Assembly: GCA_949751835.1 (NCBI GenBank)
Contig: CATKHK010000124.1
Span: 1 to 64,000 of the forward strand
Direction of reading: 5' to 3'
Origin: Blepharisma japonicum
Lineage: Eukaryota > Ciliophora > Heterotrichea > Heterotrichida > Blepharismidae
Length of the DNA: 64,000 nucleotides
Position numbers and translations under genes: made by a program. Position 1 is the first letter of the stretch; each line of letters begins with the position of its first letter. Under the pieces are notes generated by a model. That model was not told the DNA's origin and searched no databases. It was given only the letters and a program-made list of their open reading frames with translations. This document shows positions 12,209-23,355 of this stretch, in pieces.

Positions 12209-15200
12209 ATGGAAGGATACACAGAAGTCTTTGCTTGGGGTTTAGATAATTACGGCCAATTAGGCCTCGGTGGTAAAGTAAGGGGCAAAACTTATACAGT
12301 CCCCCGTTTTTGCAGTTACAATGTCATAATTCGAGACATTTCATGTGGCGAAGATCACAGTGCATTTATTTCTCTACACGGGCACGTCTATTCAATGGGC
12401 AGCAATGCAGATGGAAGGCTCGGAACAGGCGACAGATCAATTAAAATGAGCTCTTCTCCTTGCTTAGTTGAAGGTCTCACTCACATTAAGGCCGCCTCAA
12501 TTTCATGTGGATGAGGACATACAGTTGTAGTCACTGAACAAGGGACTGCATATTCATGAGGCTTAGGAGAATTTGGAGCTCTCGGCATTAGCACCTTAGA
12601 ATCTCAATGGTCTCCAATCGAGATGGAAATTTCAGAAATCATTCGAATCAAGCAAGTCAGCTGTGGCAGCAGACATACTTCAATAATAGGCGAAAAAGAC
12701 TTTAGAAGGATTTTACTCACCTGTGGATCTGGAGAAGCAGGACAACTTGGGACTGGAAAAAGAGAAAAAGAATTAATTCCCATAACAATTCAAACTGGAG
12801 AAGATGTAAAACAAGTAAGCAGCGGGGTTTATCATACAGTTTATGTGACTGTGAATGGAAGAGTCTTTGCCATGGGAGGAAATTCATTTGGACAGCTTGG
12901 AATGGGCGATAAAAAAAGCTATAGCAGACCTGAAAGAGTGAGCTACTTAGATGGAGTTTTTATTGAAAAAGTCAGTTGTGGGCAGCATTCAGCTGCAATA
13001 AGTGATAAAGGGCATTTATATGTGTGGGGAACTGGAGCTTTTGGAGAGTTTTTAGTTCCACAAAGATTTAACTCTGGGATTGGTGCAATGAAAGATGTGT
13101 CAGTTGGCGGGTGCTTTGGGGTAGCTTTGGATTCCTCGTTTAATACTTATATTTGGGGAGCAAATTCTAATGGAGAGCTAGGGTTAGGAGATATTGAGCC
13201 TAGAGCTGTGCCTACTTTGGTTTACCATTTAAAAGATAAACAAGTGAGACATATTTCAAGTGGAGGAAGCTTTTTTTTAGGATTGGGTTCAGATATAGAC
13301 CCTCCAGTCAAAATGGAATCACGAACAAGAAAATCCACACCCGAAAGGATACATGACTTGCGTTATGTTCAGGCTCAACGAGAAGCTTCAAGCAGGAAAA
13401 TTGACACTTCTTTTGCCTATAGCTATAAAACCTCTGAAGAAAATTCATTCTATAAAGCTAAAAAGAGCAAAGAAAACAAATTTTCAGCCTATTCTAGACC
13501 TGAGCCTAGGAGGAAAGGAACTCCAACAAGAAAGAGAAAAAGCTCTAAAGAAAAAGGTACACCACTGAAAGAACGGAACGGGTCAGCTGAAAGAGAAAAG
13601 CGGCCTGAATTTGAAAATCCAGAAATCTATAATCCAGTAAATCTTGAAAGAGTCAGAAATAATAACCCATTTTTCGCATCCAACGAGGAAAGAAGAAAAC
13701 ACTCATTATCTGGAGCTGATTTTGATAAAGAGCCAAGACCTTTATCAAATAGACCTAGAAGTACTACTCCATTTAATGAACAGCCTGAAGGAAATGTGAT
13801 TAAACCTCACGAGTTTGAGCAAGAATCGTCTTTTCAACGATCAGAAGATCCATCAAGAGATGTAGAAAGAGAGTATTTTAGGCCGTCAATTCAAGAAACA
13901 CAAAAAAGGTATAATAACCAACAAGAATATAATATAGAAAATAGAGGAAACAATTTAAGACAAAGTGCTGGTTTAGTGCAAGAACTGGAATACCAGCTGG
14001 AATTGAAAGATAGAGAAATCGAAAAACTGAATCTTGAAATAAACCATCTCAGTTCGCAGTTTTATGAGTCCAAAGTAGATATTGAAAGAATTTCAAGATC
14101 CAAAGCTTCAGATAATTCGAAAATTGAAGACATTCAAAGGGAATATGAAGACCTTAAGTTGCAACTTAGAAGATCTCAGCAGGATAATGAGCAGTTACAA
14201 TTAAAAGTCAATTCTATTGATCGGGACTACCATATGGTTGACACTCAATATATTCTCAAAGTAAAAACACTAGAAGGACAGCTTGAAGCCAAATCTGTTG
14301 AGCTCGAAAAATCTAAAGCCTACTCTCAACAACTTGAAGCTAAAGTTGCAGAGCTCAATAGGGCTAGCCTTTATTCTCAGCAGCTAAGTGGAAACTTAAT
14401 TGATGCACAATCAGAAATCAAAGTTCTTACAGATGCTCTTGAAGAAGAAAAAAACAATAAAGAGAACCTAGAAAGAAATATAGAAGACATGTCAATGGAA
14501 ATGTTTCAACTTAGAAGCGAAATAGAACAGACTGCAATAAGAGCAAAAGAAGCTGAATCTCAAATAAAAGGACAAGCCACAGAAAATTCTTATATAAGGA
14601 AAAATTATGAAGAAGCAAAAATGCAGCTCCAAAGTGAAAATATGAATTTGAAGAAAAACCTAGAAGACTTGAGAAGTCAACTTCAAAATGCTATGGAGGA
14701 AAATATGGTTATTAAGAAAAACAATGATGAGATTAAGCAACAGCTTAATTATGTTGATGGAGGTAGCAAGTTTTTGAGAGAAGAAAATCTGAGGTTGAAG
14801 AGAGGTGCTGAAGAGCTTCAAATGATGAATAAAAATGAGACACAAAGGCATGAAGTAGCTGTAAATCGCTTAATGGAAGAAATTGACTCTTTAAAAAGCA
14901 AACTCGAATCAGAAAGTCAGTCCCGTGTTCAATTAGAATTCGCTTTAAAATCTGCAAGCCAAGAAAAAATCAGCTTGGACAGCTTGCTCAAGCTTTCTCA
15001 ATCTCAAATGAACGACGAAGTTTCAAGGAACAGACAAAGCCAAAACAAACTTGAAATAGACCAGAAAAGGCTATATAATGAGCTCGAACAAATGAAGAGA
15101 GAAAATATGGAACTTAGAAGCTCAATTATGAGCAAGGTCCAAGAAAATACCCAATTGAGCTCATCAATATCAAATTTCGATTTCAATATCAAAAAGTCCT

Positions 15201-16069
15201 CAGAAGAAATAGCTTTCTTAAGGCAAGAAAGCATAGATTTGAAAAATAGATTAGAGTTTTTTACTAATGAAAACCAAGAAATAAAGGCAAGAATTCAAAA
15301 TTTACTTGCAGAAAATGATGCTTTTCAAATGGAAGCAAATGAAAGCAAGGCACAAATTGAAAAGCTCATAGAAGAGAACGAGCATCTTCAATCAATTTAT
15401 ATTAATCATAAGACTCAAACAGGAGAAAATGTAGCAAGTTATGAAAAGGAAAATCGGATCTTAAAAGATAACATGAATGATATGAAATATGAAATAGAAA
15501 AGCTGCAACAACAAATCAACGAGAAGCTGGAAATCATTGATAATATTTCAGCAATTAGCAGAGAGTGGGAAGAAAGGTTCAATTCCTCTGTTGTTGAAAA
15601 CCAAAACCTCCAGAAAGAATATAATAATTTAGAAGCTAAAAATAGACATCTTTTTGAAACTTTAGAAAAAGAGCTGCAACAAAGGGCAAAAGAATATAAA
15701 GAAAGGACCTTGAACTTGCTTAATACTCCTAATAAGAGCACTCCTTATGTGTCGAAATCTCCTATTGTGCAAAGTTCTCCAGCTGTATATCACAGCTCTG
15801 AATTCGCAAAGCTACCAGGGCCTCCAGAAAACCAAGAAAGGTTAGGAAACTGTGCTGAAAAGCTACTAGAAGCTCTAAATGATTCTCCTCTTAGAAATTC
15901 TAGAGATACATCTCCAAATCGTGCAGGTGCTGACATCTTCAATGAAAGACAAAAAATCTCTGCTTTGAAAGATCTCAGCCTAACTCCACAGCGGCAAGAT
16001 TTAAACTCAAGAATCTCTGCGCTCATGCAAAGCAGAGCGAAGCTAAGAGAAAGCGGTTTTAATATTTAA
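12209..16069 (+). CDS. RCC1 propeller fused to long coiled coil
   Basis: A 1286-residue protein; two in-frame TGA in the propeller encode Trp in CGWGH and SWGLG. Residues 1 to about 365 form a complete seven-blade RCC1 propeller: VFAWGLDNYGQLGLG, VYSMGSNADGRLGTG, YSWGLGEFGALG, LTCGSGEAGQLGTG, VFAMGGNSFGQLGMG, YVWGTGAFGEF and YIWGANSNGELGLG. A charged, low-complexity linker (about 370-580) follows. Residues about 584-1180 are almost continuous heptad-type coiled coil rich in Glu, Lys, Gln and Leu. The tail is Ser/Pro-rich. Such a protein is likely a scaffold, perhaps at basal bodies or the cortex, with the propeller as a protein-binding head; this is inference. It converges on the next gene with 13 nt between stops. 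Confidence 0.85.
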
Positions 16070-16082
16070 TGTTTACAATAAA

Positions 16083-16754
16083 TTACATAAAACTTCTTAT
16101 TTCTTGCTGCAGTTTACTTAACGCTCGTTCTTGATACAGTTCTGCTATATTATCTGGCTTAATAGCTTTCATTCTTCTAGGCCTTTGAAGTACAAGTTTT
16201 CCCCGAGATCCCCCAATTAAATGTTCATAAGGAGGAGGAGATCCTGAATACCTTGACGAATATGCCTGCTTCCTTGATATATCTTTTGAAAATCTTCTCC
16301 TACTTTGGTCTCTTGGTTCTGGAATTAAATAATCAGGTCTTGATAGTCTTGGTGCTGGTGTGTATCTATGTATGCTTGAAGAGTCATAAGCCATTGCTTC
16401 ATTTAAAATCTGTAGATCCAGCTCACTTCCATTAATTGAGCTAAATGAACTATTTGCATGTGAGAGAGGCTTGTCCTGAATTATCATTACCATACTGCCA
16501 AAATTATCAGCTAGTTCTGTACAATATAAAGTATATTTAGGCTGTAAGTGCTTGTGTTGCTCTAGCTTTTTTAGACTTCGAAAAATTTTTGTAAAGGTTT
16601 GTGAAAGATAAGGGACATCTATTGGCTCTAAATATTAAGTACCTCCTTTAAGAAGGGCTAAAAGATGGGCTTGACAAAGCTGAATCATGTGGCAGACGCC
16701 TCGGTTATAAGCAGTTTCCATACTTCTTGTAGCGAATCCACTGTAGATAGACAT
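16083..16754 (-). CDS. unknown protein, two exons
   Basis: A 218-residue protein assembled from two exons around a 15-nt intron at 16628-16642. Exon 1 starts at ATG 16754 (MSIYSGFATRSMETAYNRG). The junction GGA-G|AG-CCA keeps frame. The N-terminal half is predicted helical (VCHMIQLCQAHLLALLKG, then KIFRSLKKLEQHKHLQP). The C-terminal half is Ser/Arg/Pro-rich and probably disordered. The downstream ATG at 16493 could be mistaken for the start, but the open exon upstream with a consensus intron makes the longer form more likely. I recognise no domain. The gene converges on the RCC1/coiled-coil gene. Function is unknown. Confidence 0.7.
16628..16642 (-). other. 15-nt intron
   Basis: Minus-strand sequence GTACTTAATATTTAG, phase 1. 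If retained it would put TAA in frame. It has A at position 10 and ends in TAG like the other introns in the window. Confidence 0.85.
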
Positions 16755-17096
16755 TTTATTATTAAAGGATATGAAAATATTGTTAGAATGCCTAGGAATC
16801 TATAACAAGGCTCAAAGACTTAAAAATTTGGCTTAGAGACCTCTAATATGTTTGCATGCCCTCAGAGCTTCATATTATTGCACGAAACTAAATAAAAGAC
16901 GATAAATAAAGAACTTTCTAAAAAATACCAAAAATAAAAATCAAGCGAATTTGAATATTTTTAGCAAGCAAATTCTTACTTGGAAATGTCAGATCTCAAG
17001 AAAAGGCATTCATTATTATGCTTTGAGTAGTTAAAGAGATAAAGAATTAAGTTTCTACTAAATTTTAATTTCTCTAAATCTAGTAGAATAATAAGT
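16755..17096. other. divergent intergenic region
   Basis: AT-rich spacer between divergent starts of the unknown gene and the myotubularin gene; nothing else is recognisable. Confidence 0.5.
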
Positions 17097-19133
17097 ATGG
17101 TAACAACTTATTTTCATATTCCAAGCATTTACAATATCACCCATGTCCGAGCCATAGCACTGACCTCCTACAAGTCAGATTTAGTAACACACTTGAATCT
17201 CAAAAAAGACCAAGAAATCCAGCTAATAGAAGTTTCTGACGATTGGTCATGAGCAGTAGATTTTAGTGGGAAATCAGGATGGGTGCCTTCAACTCAGCTC
17301 AGAATTTCAGAAACCCCAGCAACTCAAAGTGATATTTCACGACTTCGTCTGACTATAACCCTCAGAATAGGTGACAAACTAAAGAAAATTGATTATCTAG
17401 GACATCCAGAGCAAACCTTTTTCACATCTCAAGAATTCGCAGCTTTTGAAAACGTTGATTGAAGCTCAACCCTTTCTATTGTATTAAAAGATGATGACAA
17501 CACTATTTCCGTTTATGAAGAGCCTCTTGCTGGTATGAAGGATCAAGCTTCTGAAGGAGTTTATTTCAAAACTTTAAAATCAGGCCTCAAAGGGAATTTC
17601 GCGTCATGCTTGATGTTGATGAGAGTTTCTTCAAGCCTTGAAACTTTACAAAGCATGAATAGCGACTATGATATGCCTGGGGTTGCTGAGCCACAAGCAG
17701 ATCCAGAATTGATGCCAGGAGAAATCATTGCAATTTCAGCAAAAACTCAAGGAGCTTGTGGAAATATTATTTTGGATGGAATGCTATACTTGACTAATGC
17801 TAGACTGATTTTTATGTCATCATCAATATATTCTAATGTTTTAAGCTGCCCTCTGCTCTGTATAGAAAACACTGAAATAGCGCAAGGAAATTTTAAAGTA
17901 ACTACTAAAGATCTGAGGGTTATTGAGTACTCTATATCTTCCCAAGAGCAGGCAAAAACATTTAGTGAAAAATTTGGCCAGCAAATTGGGATGTTTTTTT
18001 GTATATCACATTATTTAGCGTTAGCGAGCCCACAGCCATATGGTTGAGGTGTCTATGACCCAGAAAGAGTAAGCGTTATTTAGGAATTTATGAGACTTGG
18101 AGTGCTTGAATCGAATTTATTTAGAATTTGTGAGCTAAATACCGATTACGAATTGTGCGATACCTATCCATCAATTTTGATACAGCCTGTCACAGTCCCT
18201 GATACTCAGTTAGAAAAAATCAGCAAATTCCGAAGCAAAAATCGAATCCCAACTCTATGTTGGTATGGAAAAGGAGCTGGACTTTATAGAAGTAGCCAGC
18301 CTTTGGTTGGGTTTTTCTCAAGTCGTTGTAGAGATGATGAAGACTACATGTTAAAAAGCCGAATAAAGTACATTATAGATGCTAGGCCCAAGATTAATGC
18401 GCGAGCCAACAAAGTGTCAGGAAAAGGATATGAGCACCAGTCTCATTATCCACACTGCAAAATTATCTTTGCAAATATTCACAACATCCACAAAGTTAGA
18501 GAGAGCTTTGAGTCATTAGTCGAGCTATTCGGAAGAGATGATGATTTCTTTTTAATGGTTCAAAATTCAAGGTGATTGCATTATATCAAAGCAATTTTGT
18601 CAGCTGCCAAAATTGCTGCTGATTTATTGTATTATGAAAAAGCTTCAGTTTTGGTTCACTGCTCAGATGGGTGGGATAGGACGCCAGAAATTACAAGCTT
18701 GGCTCAGTTGCTTTTGGATCCTTTTTATAGGTCTTTTCATGGTTTTCAAGTGTTGCTAGCCAAAGAATGATTGGCTTTTGGTCATAGATTTAGAGAGAGG
18801 ATACAGGGAACAGAAAAATCGCCTGTGTTTATACAGTTTTTAGACTCGATTCATCAAGTTATGAGTCAATTTCCTAATGAATTTCAATTTAATAGCAAAT
18901 ACTTGCTGTTTTTAGCTTCAGCTCTTTACTCAGGGAAATATGGAACTTTTATGTCAGATTGTGAGAAAACTTCTCAGGACTTTCAAGGAAGGACCTTGTC
19001 AGCTTTTAGTGAAGATTCTGCTGAATTTTTGAATTCAAATTACTCGCCGTCACAGATAGAAATTTTGCCACTTAAAGTGGGCCTTAGATATATGAAGCTA
19101 TGGGAGTATCATTTTCAGTGGCAAATAATATAA
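17097..19133 (+). CDS. myotubularin-family phosphoinositide 3-phosphatase with N-terminal SH3 domain
   Basis: A 673-residue protein with one 15-nt intron and five in-frame TGA. Residues about 18-72 read as an SH3 domain (ALTSYKSDL, then SDDWSWAVDFSGKSGWVPS). Residues about 205-305 form a PH-GRAM domain (LMPGEIIAIS, GMLYLTNARLIF, PLLCIEN). The phosphatase domain follows, with the active-site loop VHCSDGWDRT: catalytic Cys517 and Arg523 are both present, so it should be active. Myotubularins dephosphorylate PI3P and PI(3,5)P2 on endosomes. Two TGA fall at family-conserved Trp (R-W-LHYIKAIL and KE-W-LAFGH). The start at 17097 is the first ATG and gives the SH3 domain. The SH3 fusion is unusual for the family. 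It ends in TAA shortly after the phosphatase domain, without FYVE or coiled-coil extensions. Confidence 0.9.
18069..18083 (+). other. 15-nt intron
   Basis: GTAAGCGTTATTTAG, phase 0, between the codons of PER and EFMRLG in the myotubularin gene. Retention would add an in-frame TAG. Removing it restores the family's continuous YDPEREFMRLGV-type block. Confidence 0.93.
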
Positions 19134-19397
19134 ATGAAATAGATTGATTAGCCCACATTCTTAATTTAAATCTATAATATTCTCATCTAGCTATCAGTAG
19201 ACTCACTGCATTAATATTTATCCAATTATTATTCTTATTATAGACTAATTTATGGGACCTTTAAACATTTTAAACAACTTTAAATTAATTCATACAGCTA
19301 TCTTATATCTTATATATCAAATAAACAATAAATTTTATTTTAAACGTAAATCCTAAAAGATTAATCATTGCTAACCGTTAAATATAATTTACATTAA

Positions 19398-20180
19398 ATG
19401 GGCGCTTGCTGTGGCACAGTATCAAAGAAGCCAAAGTCTGATAGCACTCAGAAGAAAAAGACTAATATTGAAGATAACGCAACAGAAGAGAAGAAAGATA
19501 TTCAGAAGGAAAAGGAAAATATTCCAGAAAGTCCTCCAAAAGAAGAACAATTTATTGTCAATTTTGAAGAAAAGTTAGAATTTGTACAGCTGAAAAGCAG
19601 AGATATCATAAGTGCTCTTGCAGCTGAAGGAATGGAAGGACTATTAAGCAAATCTCAGCTAAAGCGTGCATTTATGACTCTTGAGCTTACAGATGAGACC
19701 TTAACTACCCCAGATACATCATTTTATAAAATTCTCTCCAGGGTAAAAAATGAAAAGAAATTATATGAAATCAGAAAACTTTCTTTATTAGGGATACTTA
19801 TGGGAAAGGGCCATTCAAAAGGAAAAGCTAGCTTACTTTTTAAATTATATGATACAGAAAATTCAGAAAGCTTAGATGCGGCGAAAGTTGAGCTGATGTT
19901 CAATGAAATTGCTGATTTGTCTGCTGATATTCTTCCGATAATTGCAATTGGAGAAGGAGATGAATATTGCACAAAAGAAGAAATTGATGGTTACATTGAA
20001 TTATTGAATAAAGGGAAAGAAAAAGCTGCTCAAAAAGTAAAAGTAGCTCTAATGGATGGAGATAGTATCAGCGAATCTGATTTTGTCGCCAAAGTGTGTG
20101 ACTCTGAGCTATCATTGAGAAGCTTATTATCCAGCTCTGGCACAAGAGCATTTATAAGACAGTTTTCTAAATCTAACTAG
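19398..20180 (+). CDS. acylated EF-hand-like protein
   Basis: A 260-residue protein beginning MGACCG: Gly2 fits N-myristoylation and Cys4/Cys5 fit palmitoylation, so membrane attachment is likely. A Lys/Glu-rich linker (residues 8-50) leads to a helical domain. A degenerate EF-hand loop is visible in LYDTENSESLDAAK: Asp at position 1 and Ser/Asn at the side-chain positions, but Lys replaces the usual Glu at position 12, so calcium binding is doubtful. The helical layout resembles calcineurin-B/CIB-type sensor proteins, which is only a loose comparison. A second acidic loop (MDGDSISESDF) near the C-terminus could be another. It ends in TAG. Partners are unknown. Confidence 0.65.
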   Translation: MGACCGTVSKKPKSDSTQKKKTNIEDNATEEKKDIQKEKENIPESPPKEEQFIVNFEEKLEFVQLKSRDIISALAAEGMEGLLSKSQLKRAFMTLELTDETLTTPDTSFYKILSRVKNEKKLYEIRKLSLLGILMGKGHSKGKASLLFKLYDTENSESLDAAKVELMFNEIADLSADILPIIAIGEGDEYCTKEEIDGYIELLNKGKEKAAQKVKVALMDGDSISESDFVAKVCDSELSLRSLLSSSGTRAFIRQFSKSN

Positions 20181-20387
20181 TCTATTTTTTAAATTATATT
20201 TTAATTAAACTGAAATATAACCAATCTTTGCACAACTTCAACTAATACAATCACTCCTATCAGATCAAATAAAACACTATATATATAATAATATTAAAAA
20301 ATATATTAAAGAAAGATCTATAAAATATTGCCAATTTTTTAAATTTCAAGCATATCTAAAACTTACAACATTTAAATTATATCAAAA

Positions 20388-21239
20388 TTAGTTTTTACCC
20401 TTCGTTTTCGATTGAATGTATTTTTCATACTTTTCATTTTTTTTATCGATTGCAGCCTGTTTTTGTGCCAACATACCAAGCTGCTGATTAAGCGAAGCAG
20501 GTGTCAACAACTCTTCATGTGACCCCTGCAGTACTCTTCTTTTCGCATCCAGTGCGTCACATTCTGCCTGCAGTTTTCTGACAATCCCTTCTTCTTTATC
20601 AATTGCATTTTCAATATTTTTCTTTTCTCTATAATTTGTCTTTAAATTTTCGACATTAGTGTTTAAATTTTCTTGCAACTGCATTAAAATTACAGTTTTT
20701 ACTTCATTATCTTTTGCTGAAGAATTGCTGCTTGTAATTTCCTCTATTTCTTTTCTGAGCTCATCATTGATATTTTCAAGTGATAAATAATGCGTGTATA
20801 TCAAATTTATAGACTCGTTTGCCTTTGAAAGGGCCTCATAGAGATCATCGATTTCAACTGCTAATGAATTTTTGGAGTTTCCTAATTGATCACACTGAAT
20901 TGTTGAGAGAGTGCTTTCATTTCTCATAGTATCTAGCTTTGTGCTTCTGTTTTCTAGCGAAATTTTATCGTAAGGAGACCTTAGAGTCTGTTGAATTACT
21001 TCAAGCTGCTCTTTAGTTTCAGAGAAACCTCGCTTGTGACGGATTGATTTTCCCCGTATTCCATATGAGGTAGTGTTTAGGCCATAATCTATAGACCGAT
21101 TCAAAAGCTCCCGCTGGCCACTGTCCGGAGAGGTTGATTGCTGCCTTTCGAAAAATGAAGTGGCTGTATAAAGTGGCAAACTTGTTCGTCTATTTAAAAA
21201 TTACTTTGTCTGCCTGAATATATCATCATCTCTTTTCAT
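20388..21239 (-). CDS. coiled-coil protein of unknown function, two exons
   Basis: A 278-residue protein. The main frame has no ATG at its 5' end, but a consensus 15-nt intron at 21190-21204 joins it to a short first exon beginning ATG at 21239 (MKRDDDIFRQTK). The junction codon is AA|A, Lys. Residues 1-90 are Ser/Arg-rich. Residues about 95-225 are a strongly heptad-like coiled coil (KNSLAVEIDDLYEALSKA, ENLNTNVENLKTNYREKK). The C-terminus is basic. I see no enzymatic motif. Such proteins are common structural parts of ciliate basal bodies or cortex, but nothing here proves that role. It is divergent from the next coiled-coil gene. It ends in TAA. Confidence 0.75.
21190..21204 (-). other. 15-nt intron
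   Basis: Minus-strand GTAATTTTTAAATAG, phase 2. Retention would create AAG-TAA immediately after the first 11 codons. It supplies the otherwise missing ATG start of the coiled-coil gene. Confidence 0.85.
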
Positions 21240-21550
21240 ATGCTAATTTTCAAGAATTTATTGACTTAAAATGACGCAAAATATGAAAAATGTTTTATCT
21301 AAGTAACGTATTTTTTTGCAGTATAATAAATAATTAAATTAGAAACTTATTAATTGAAAGCACAAAGAACATTAAAAATTCACATATTTAAATTTTTGCT
21401 TCTCAGTTTTAAATTCTTAAGCTTAATTTGCAAGAATAGCACATTTATTTTCATTTAATCAATTTCTAGCTTAATAAAATAGAATTATATTTCATCATTG
21501 CAATTTCCTATGGTTCAATTTAGTTGTCTAAATTACTAAAATTGATAAGT
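21240..21550. other. divergent intergenic region
   Basis: AT-rich spacer between two divergent coiled-coil genes. I see no other feature. Confidence 0.5.
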
Positions 21551-23260
21551 ATGGATAACGAACAAATCCAAACACAAATTTCTACTCTTTCACAAGAACT
21601 TGAGCAATTGAGAAATTCAATCCGCCATTCCTTTCAGTTAAATATCGAAATCGATGATATACGAAGAAAGAGAAAAATCCCAACTGAAACAAACTTTTCA
21701 ATCTTAAACTTAATTGCTTTAGAATTAAAGCCAGAAATATCACGTGAGCTATACAGTCTCTGTATTGAATCATCTGATGACATAAAAGCCTTGAAAATTC
21801 AAATTAATGATCACGAGACTGATATTAATTTATCAAAAGAAGAAATTGATCGCCTGCTTAGTCGATCTGCCAAGATCGAAGAGGATCTTAGAATGGCAAC
21901 TAACAGGTGTGCTGAGCTTAAATCTGAATTTGCGATTATGGACAGAACACAATCAGAAATCATCAAGGATATGGCTACAACTCAGCAGCTAGGAGAAGTG
22001 AAATCGTCTTTAAATAAATACGCCACGATGGCTAAATATCGTGAATTAAAACAAACAGTCAGTGAGTGTGCGTTAAGTGTAGATGTTGATGCTTTAAAAA
22101 GAGAGCAAGAAAGAGTCAAAACTAAATTCAAAAAATATATGAATAAAGAAAAAACTGAAAATCTAATTGAAAAGTCCAAAAATGATATTATTGGCAGCTT
22201 GAATGAGCTTTATTGCACTAAAGACTCATTAGAAAAAATAAGTGCAGAAGTTGAAAAATTTCTATCAAAAAGTGATGAAAGAATTAGAAGTCTTGCAGAA
22301 TCATCAGCGCGCATGGACGCAAAGATTAGGGAACTTCATAGATCTTTTAAAGATCAAATTGGCTCTAAGCCTTGAAAAGACGAACTGCAAGCAATTGTAA
22401 AAGATCTTGAAGGAAAAGCATCATTAGAAGAGCTCAAATATATGCAGAATGAAGTTGGGCCAATAATTTCAGGATTTAAAGACACAATAGATAAATACAA
22501 TAAAAGACTCAACGAAACTGAAAATATTTTAGAAAGATTTGATGAGATCCTTCTTGAAAAATCATCTAAAGATGATATAAAAGAACTTAAAGCAATCATT
22601 GAGCTGGCTGCAAGCAAAACTGATTTCAATAACTTATCAGAAAAACACAAAGAAGAATCAGTTGAAATTCGATCCCTCCTTCAGCAAGTAGCTAAAAAAG
22701 CTGATGAATCCAAAGAACTAAACAATCATCTTGCATACAAATTTGAAATATTAAAAAGAGATAACCATGATGTCAGCCAAATTTCGTACACTCTTCAAGC
22801 AATTCAAGAACAAATTGACAAGAAAGCAGAAAAATCTGAAATTGAGGTGATATTAGAAGAAATGGGAAGGAAAAATGACTTAATTAATCTTGAAATTTTC
22901 TCAGACAGACTGAAAAGACAGCTAGAAATGAATTCTGTACTTATGCATTCAATGTGTAGAACACTATTAAAAAGTGGAGAGCCGCCCACTGTGATCAGAA
23001 AGCAAAGGTTTGACTTATATCGATACATCACTTCTCTTGTTAATTGGATAAGCGGAGAAGGAGGGAGTCCTAGAAACTCAATTTCATTCTCATCAAAACT
23101 TGCAGAAACTCAAGTTCGGGTTGATATGAACCAAACTACTTTTGACATGTACAGTCCTCCTCCTACAGTCCGTATATCAAAAATCAGGAGAACTTCGGCT
23201 GCAACTGTAAGTCCGAGCAAATATCACTCATTAGATCTTCCCCCTCTAAAGCAGAGCTAA
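21551..23260 (+). CDS. large coiled-coil protein of unknown function
   Basis: A 569-residue protein with one in-frame TGA (SKP-W-KDELQ). I chose ATG 21551; the frame is open a few codons upstream but without an ATG. Nearly the whole protein to residue about 460 is coiled coil with short breaks, alternating blocks such as QTQISTLSQELEQLRNSI and SDDIKALKIQINDHETDI. A less charged segment near 470-510 (MHSMCRTLLKSGEPP, DLYRYITSLVNWISGEGG) may be a small folded domain. The tail is basic and Ser-rich. No family is recognised. A cytoskeletal or basal-body role is plausible but not shown. It ends in TAA, 95 nt before gamma-SNAP. Confidence 0.8.
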
Positions 23261-23355
23261 TCTGTATTGATTTCTCTCTAAAATACCCTTAATTATAATG
23301 TCTGTGTCTTATAAATCGTTCCTAACTTATTTATGCTATCATTTCTCAAATTAAT

